DNA from: Desulfobacteraceae bacterium
GTDB taxonomy: Bacteria > Desulfobacterota > Desulfobulbia > Desulfobulbales > Desulfobulbaceae
DNA length: 5,406 nt
Assembly: GCA_022837185.1 (NCBI GenBank)
Contig: JALHJD010000208.1
Span: 1 to 5,406, forward strand
Direction: 5' to 3'
Every line of letters starts with the position of its first letter. Position 1 is the stretch's first letter. Made by a program: the position numbers and the translations under genes. Below the pieces are notes generated by a model. The model saw only the letters and a list, made by a program, of their open reading frames with translations, did no database searches and had not been told where the DNA came from. Shown piece after piece: positions 4,640-5,406 of this stretch.

Positions 4640-5406
4640 ATGAAAAAATGCAGCATCTTGTTGGTATCTGGAGGTATTTTTGCCTGGTCCGCTTTCACCA
4701 TGCCGGTTCTGGCCGCGGACATCGATCCGGGCACCTGTTTTGACTGCCATGAGGAAGTGCAGAAGCTGCACCAGGGCTCCAAGCACATGGACCTCGGCTG
4801 CGCCGCCTGCCACAGCGAAACGGCTGCCCATGTCGATGATCCTGAGAAGGCCAAGCCCGTCACCAGCCTTGAGCTGTCGACCTGCGGCGAGTGTCATCCC
4901 GACCAGTATGATAGCTTCTACCGGATGAACTGGGAGGGGGAAGCCCGAAAGGAAAAAGGGATGCCCACCGGACGCTCCCCGCAGCAGGACAAGCTGCTCG
5001 CCCCGCACGGCTTCACCAAGGAGCACAATGAACCCCGCGCCCATCCCTTCATGGTCATCGACCAGTTTGTCGTTGACCGCTTTGCCGGGGGCCGCTACCA
5101 GTTCAAGGACCTGTTCGGCTACACCCGTACCGGCAAGGTGTGGGACGTGCTCGAGGATACCGGCAGGACCCTGCCCCAGACCGCCGCGGCCGGTAATCCG
5201 GTCTGCCTGCAGTGCAAGACTTCCGATCTGATTCTGAAGTGGAAGTATATGGGCGACAAGGATGATCGGGCGATGTGGGACCGCACCTCGGATACCAACG
5301 AGCTGATCAGGGACGTGCAGAATCCGCTGGGCTGCATCCATTGCCATGATCCCCATGCCACCAGATTCAGGGTTGTCCGCGACGCCCTGATCGAGGCCGT
5401 GGAACG
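4640..5406 (+). CDS. Octaheme nitrite reductase-type multiheme cytochrome c, N-terminal part
   Basis: The gene runs off the window; 255 complete residues are visible. A signal peptide (MKK, hydrophobic core 5-20, likely cut after the VLAA near 26) sends it to the periplasm. Heme-binding motifs are CFDCH (33-37), CAACH (54-58), CGECH (82-86), CLQCK (189-193) and CIHCH (232-236), the last followed by DPHAT. CxxCK marks a lysine-ligated catalytic heme. In pentaheme NrfA it is the first motif, whereas in octaheme nitrite reductases it is the fourth, after three extra hemes, as here. Those enzymes reduce nitrite, and also hydroxylamine, by multiple electrons to ammonium. Arg133 (EPRAHPF) is a candidate catalytic arginine; the catalytic Tyr and His and about three more hemes would lie beyond the edge. 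GGAGG eight bases upstream selects ATG 4640; an in-frame ATG at 4625 lacks a site and would spoil the signal peptide. Confidence 0.88.
   Translation, partial: MKKCSILLVSGGIFAWSAFTMPVLAADIDPGTCFDCHEEVQKLHQGSKHMDLGCAACHSETAAHVDDPEKAKPVTSLELSTCGECHPDQYDSFYRMNWEGEARKEKGMPTGRSPQQDKLLAPHGFTKEHNEPRAHPFMVIDQFVVDRFAGGRYQFKDLFGYTRTGKVWDVLEDTGRTLPQTAAAGNPVCLQCKTSDLILKWKYMGDKDDRAMWDRTSDTNELIRDVQNPLGCIHCHDPHATRFRVVRDALIEAVE

Noticed and set aside
4565..5356. 263-residue minus-strand open frame
   Set aside because: It is the mirror of the cytochrome gene. The plus frame has a signal peptide, five heme motifs, a ribosome binding site and a strong promoter; the minus frame has none of these.

Overview
The window looks like a GC-rich, anaerobic, respiratory bacterium. 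The best guess is a Desulfuromonas/Geobacter-like deltaproteobacterium (Desulfuromonadota). The pointers are a multiheme c-type cytochrome of the octaheme nitrite reductase type, strong Shine-Dalgarno sites, GC-rich codon use and an intergenic island of heptanucleotide repeats. This placement is an inference; no rRNA or marker gene is present.

Layout. Positions 1-496 hold no credible gene but several strong inverted repeats, the best being a perfect 10-bp pair at 335-368. A short dodecin gene follows on the plus strand (497-700). It converges on a hairpin (715-741) and on four minus-strand genes, which read from right to left: a YIP1-family membrane protein (2926-3471), a sterol desaturase/fatty acid hydroxylase family membrane di-iron enzyme (2020-2829), an unrecognised 82-residue protein (1647-1895) and an NAD-type short-chain dehydrogenase/reductase (747-1517). 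Gaps of 96, 124 and 129 bases separate them, so a single operon is possible but not shown.

Divergent from the YIP1 gene, across 154 bases, is a plus-strand gene for a small two-helix membrane protein of unknown function (3626-4069). Two bases after its stop codon begins a 456-bp non-coding composite repeat (4072-4527). It is bounded by 28-nt inverted repeats (24/28 identical) that run into oppositely oriented heptad arrays, and it carries two further, unrelated heptad arrays plus hairpin modules inside. Twenty-four bases beyond it sits a near-consensus sigma-70 promoter (TTGACA, 17 bases, TAGAAT). This promoter drives a secreted multiheme cytochrome (4640 to the window edge, incomplete). Its heme-binding order is three CxxCH, one CxxCK, then CxxCH, which is the signature of octaheme nitrite reductases.

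How the genes relate. The cytochrome is a likely periplasmic nitrite (or hydroxylamine) reductase producing ammonium. The minus-strand group contains two plausible lipid or small-molecule redox enzymes and a membrane protein, but the sequence gives no direct pathway link among them. The most unusual items are the composite repeat island, the structured leader upstream of dodecin, and the displaced tryptophan in the dodecin.
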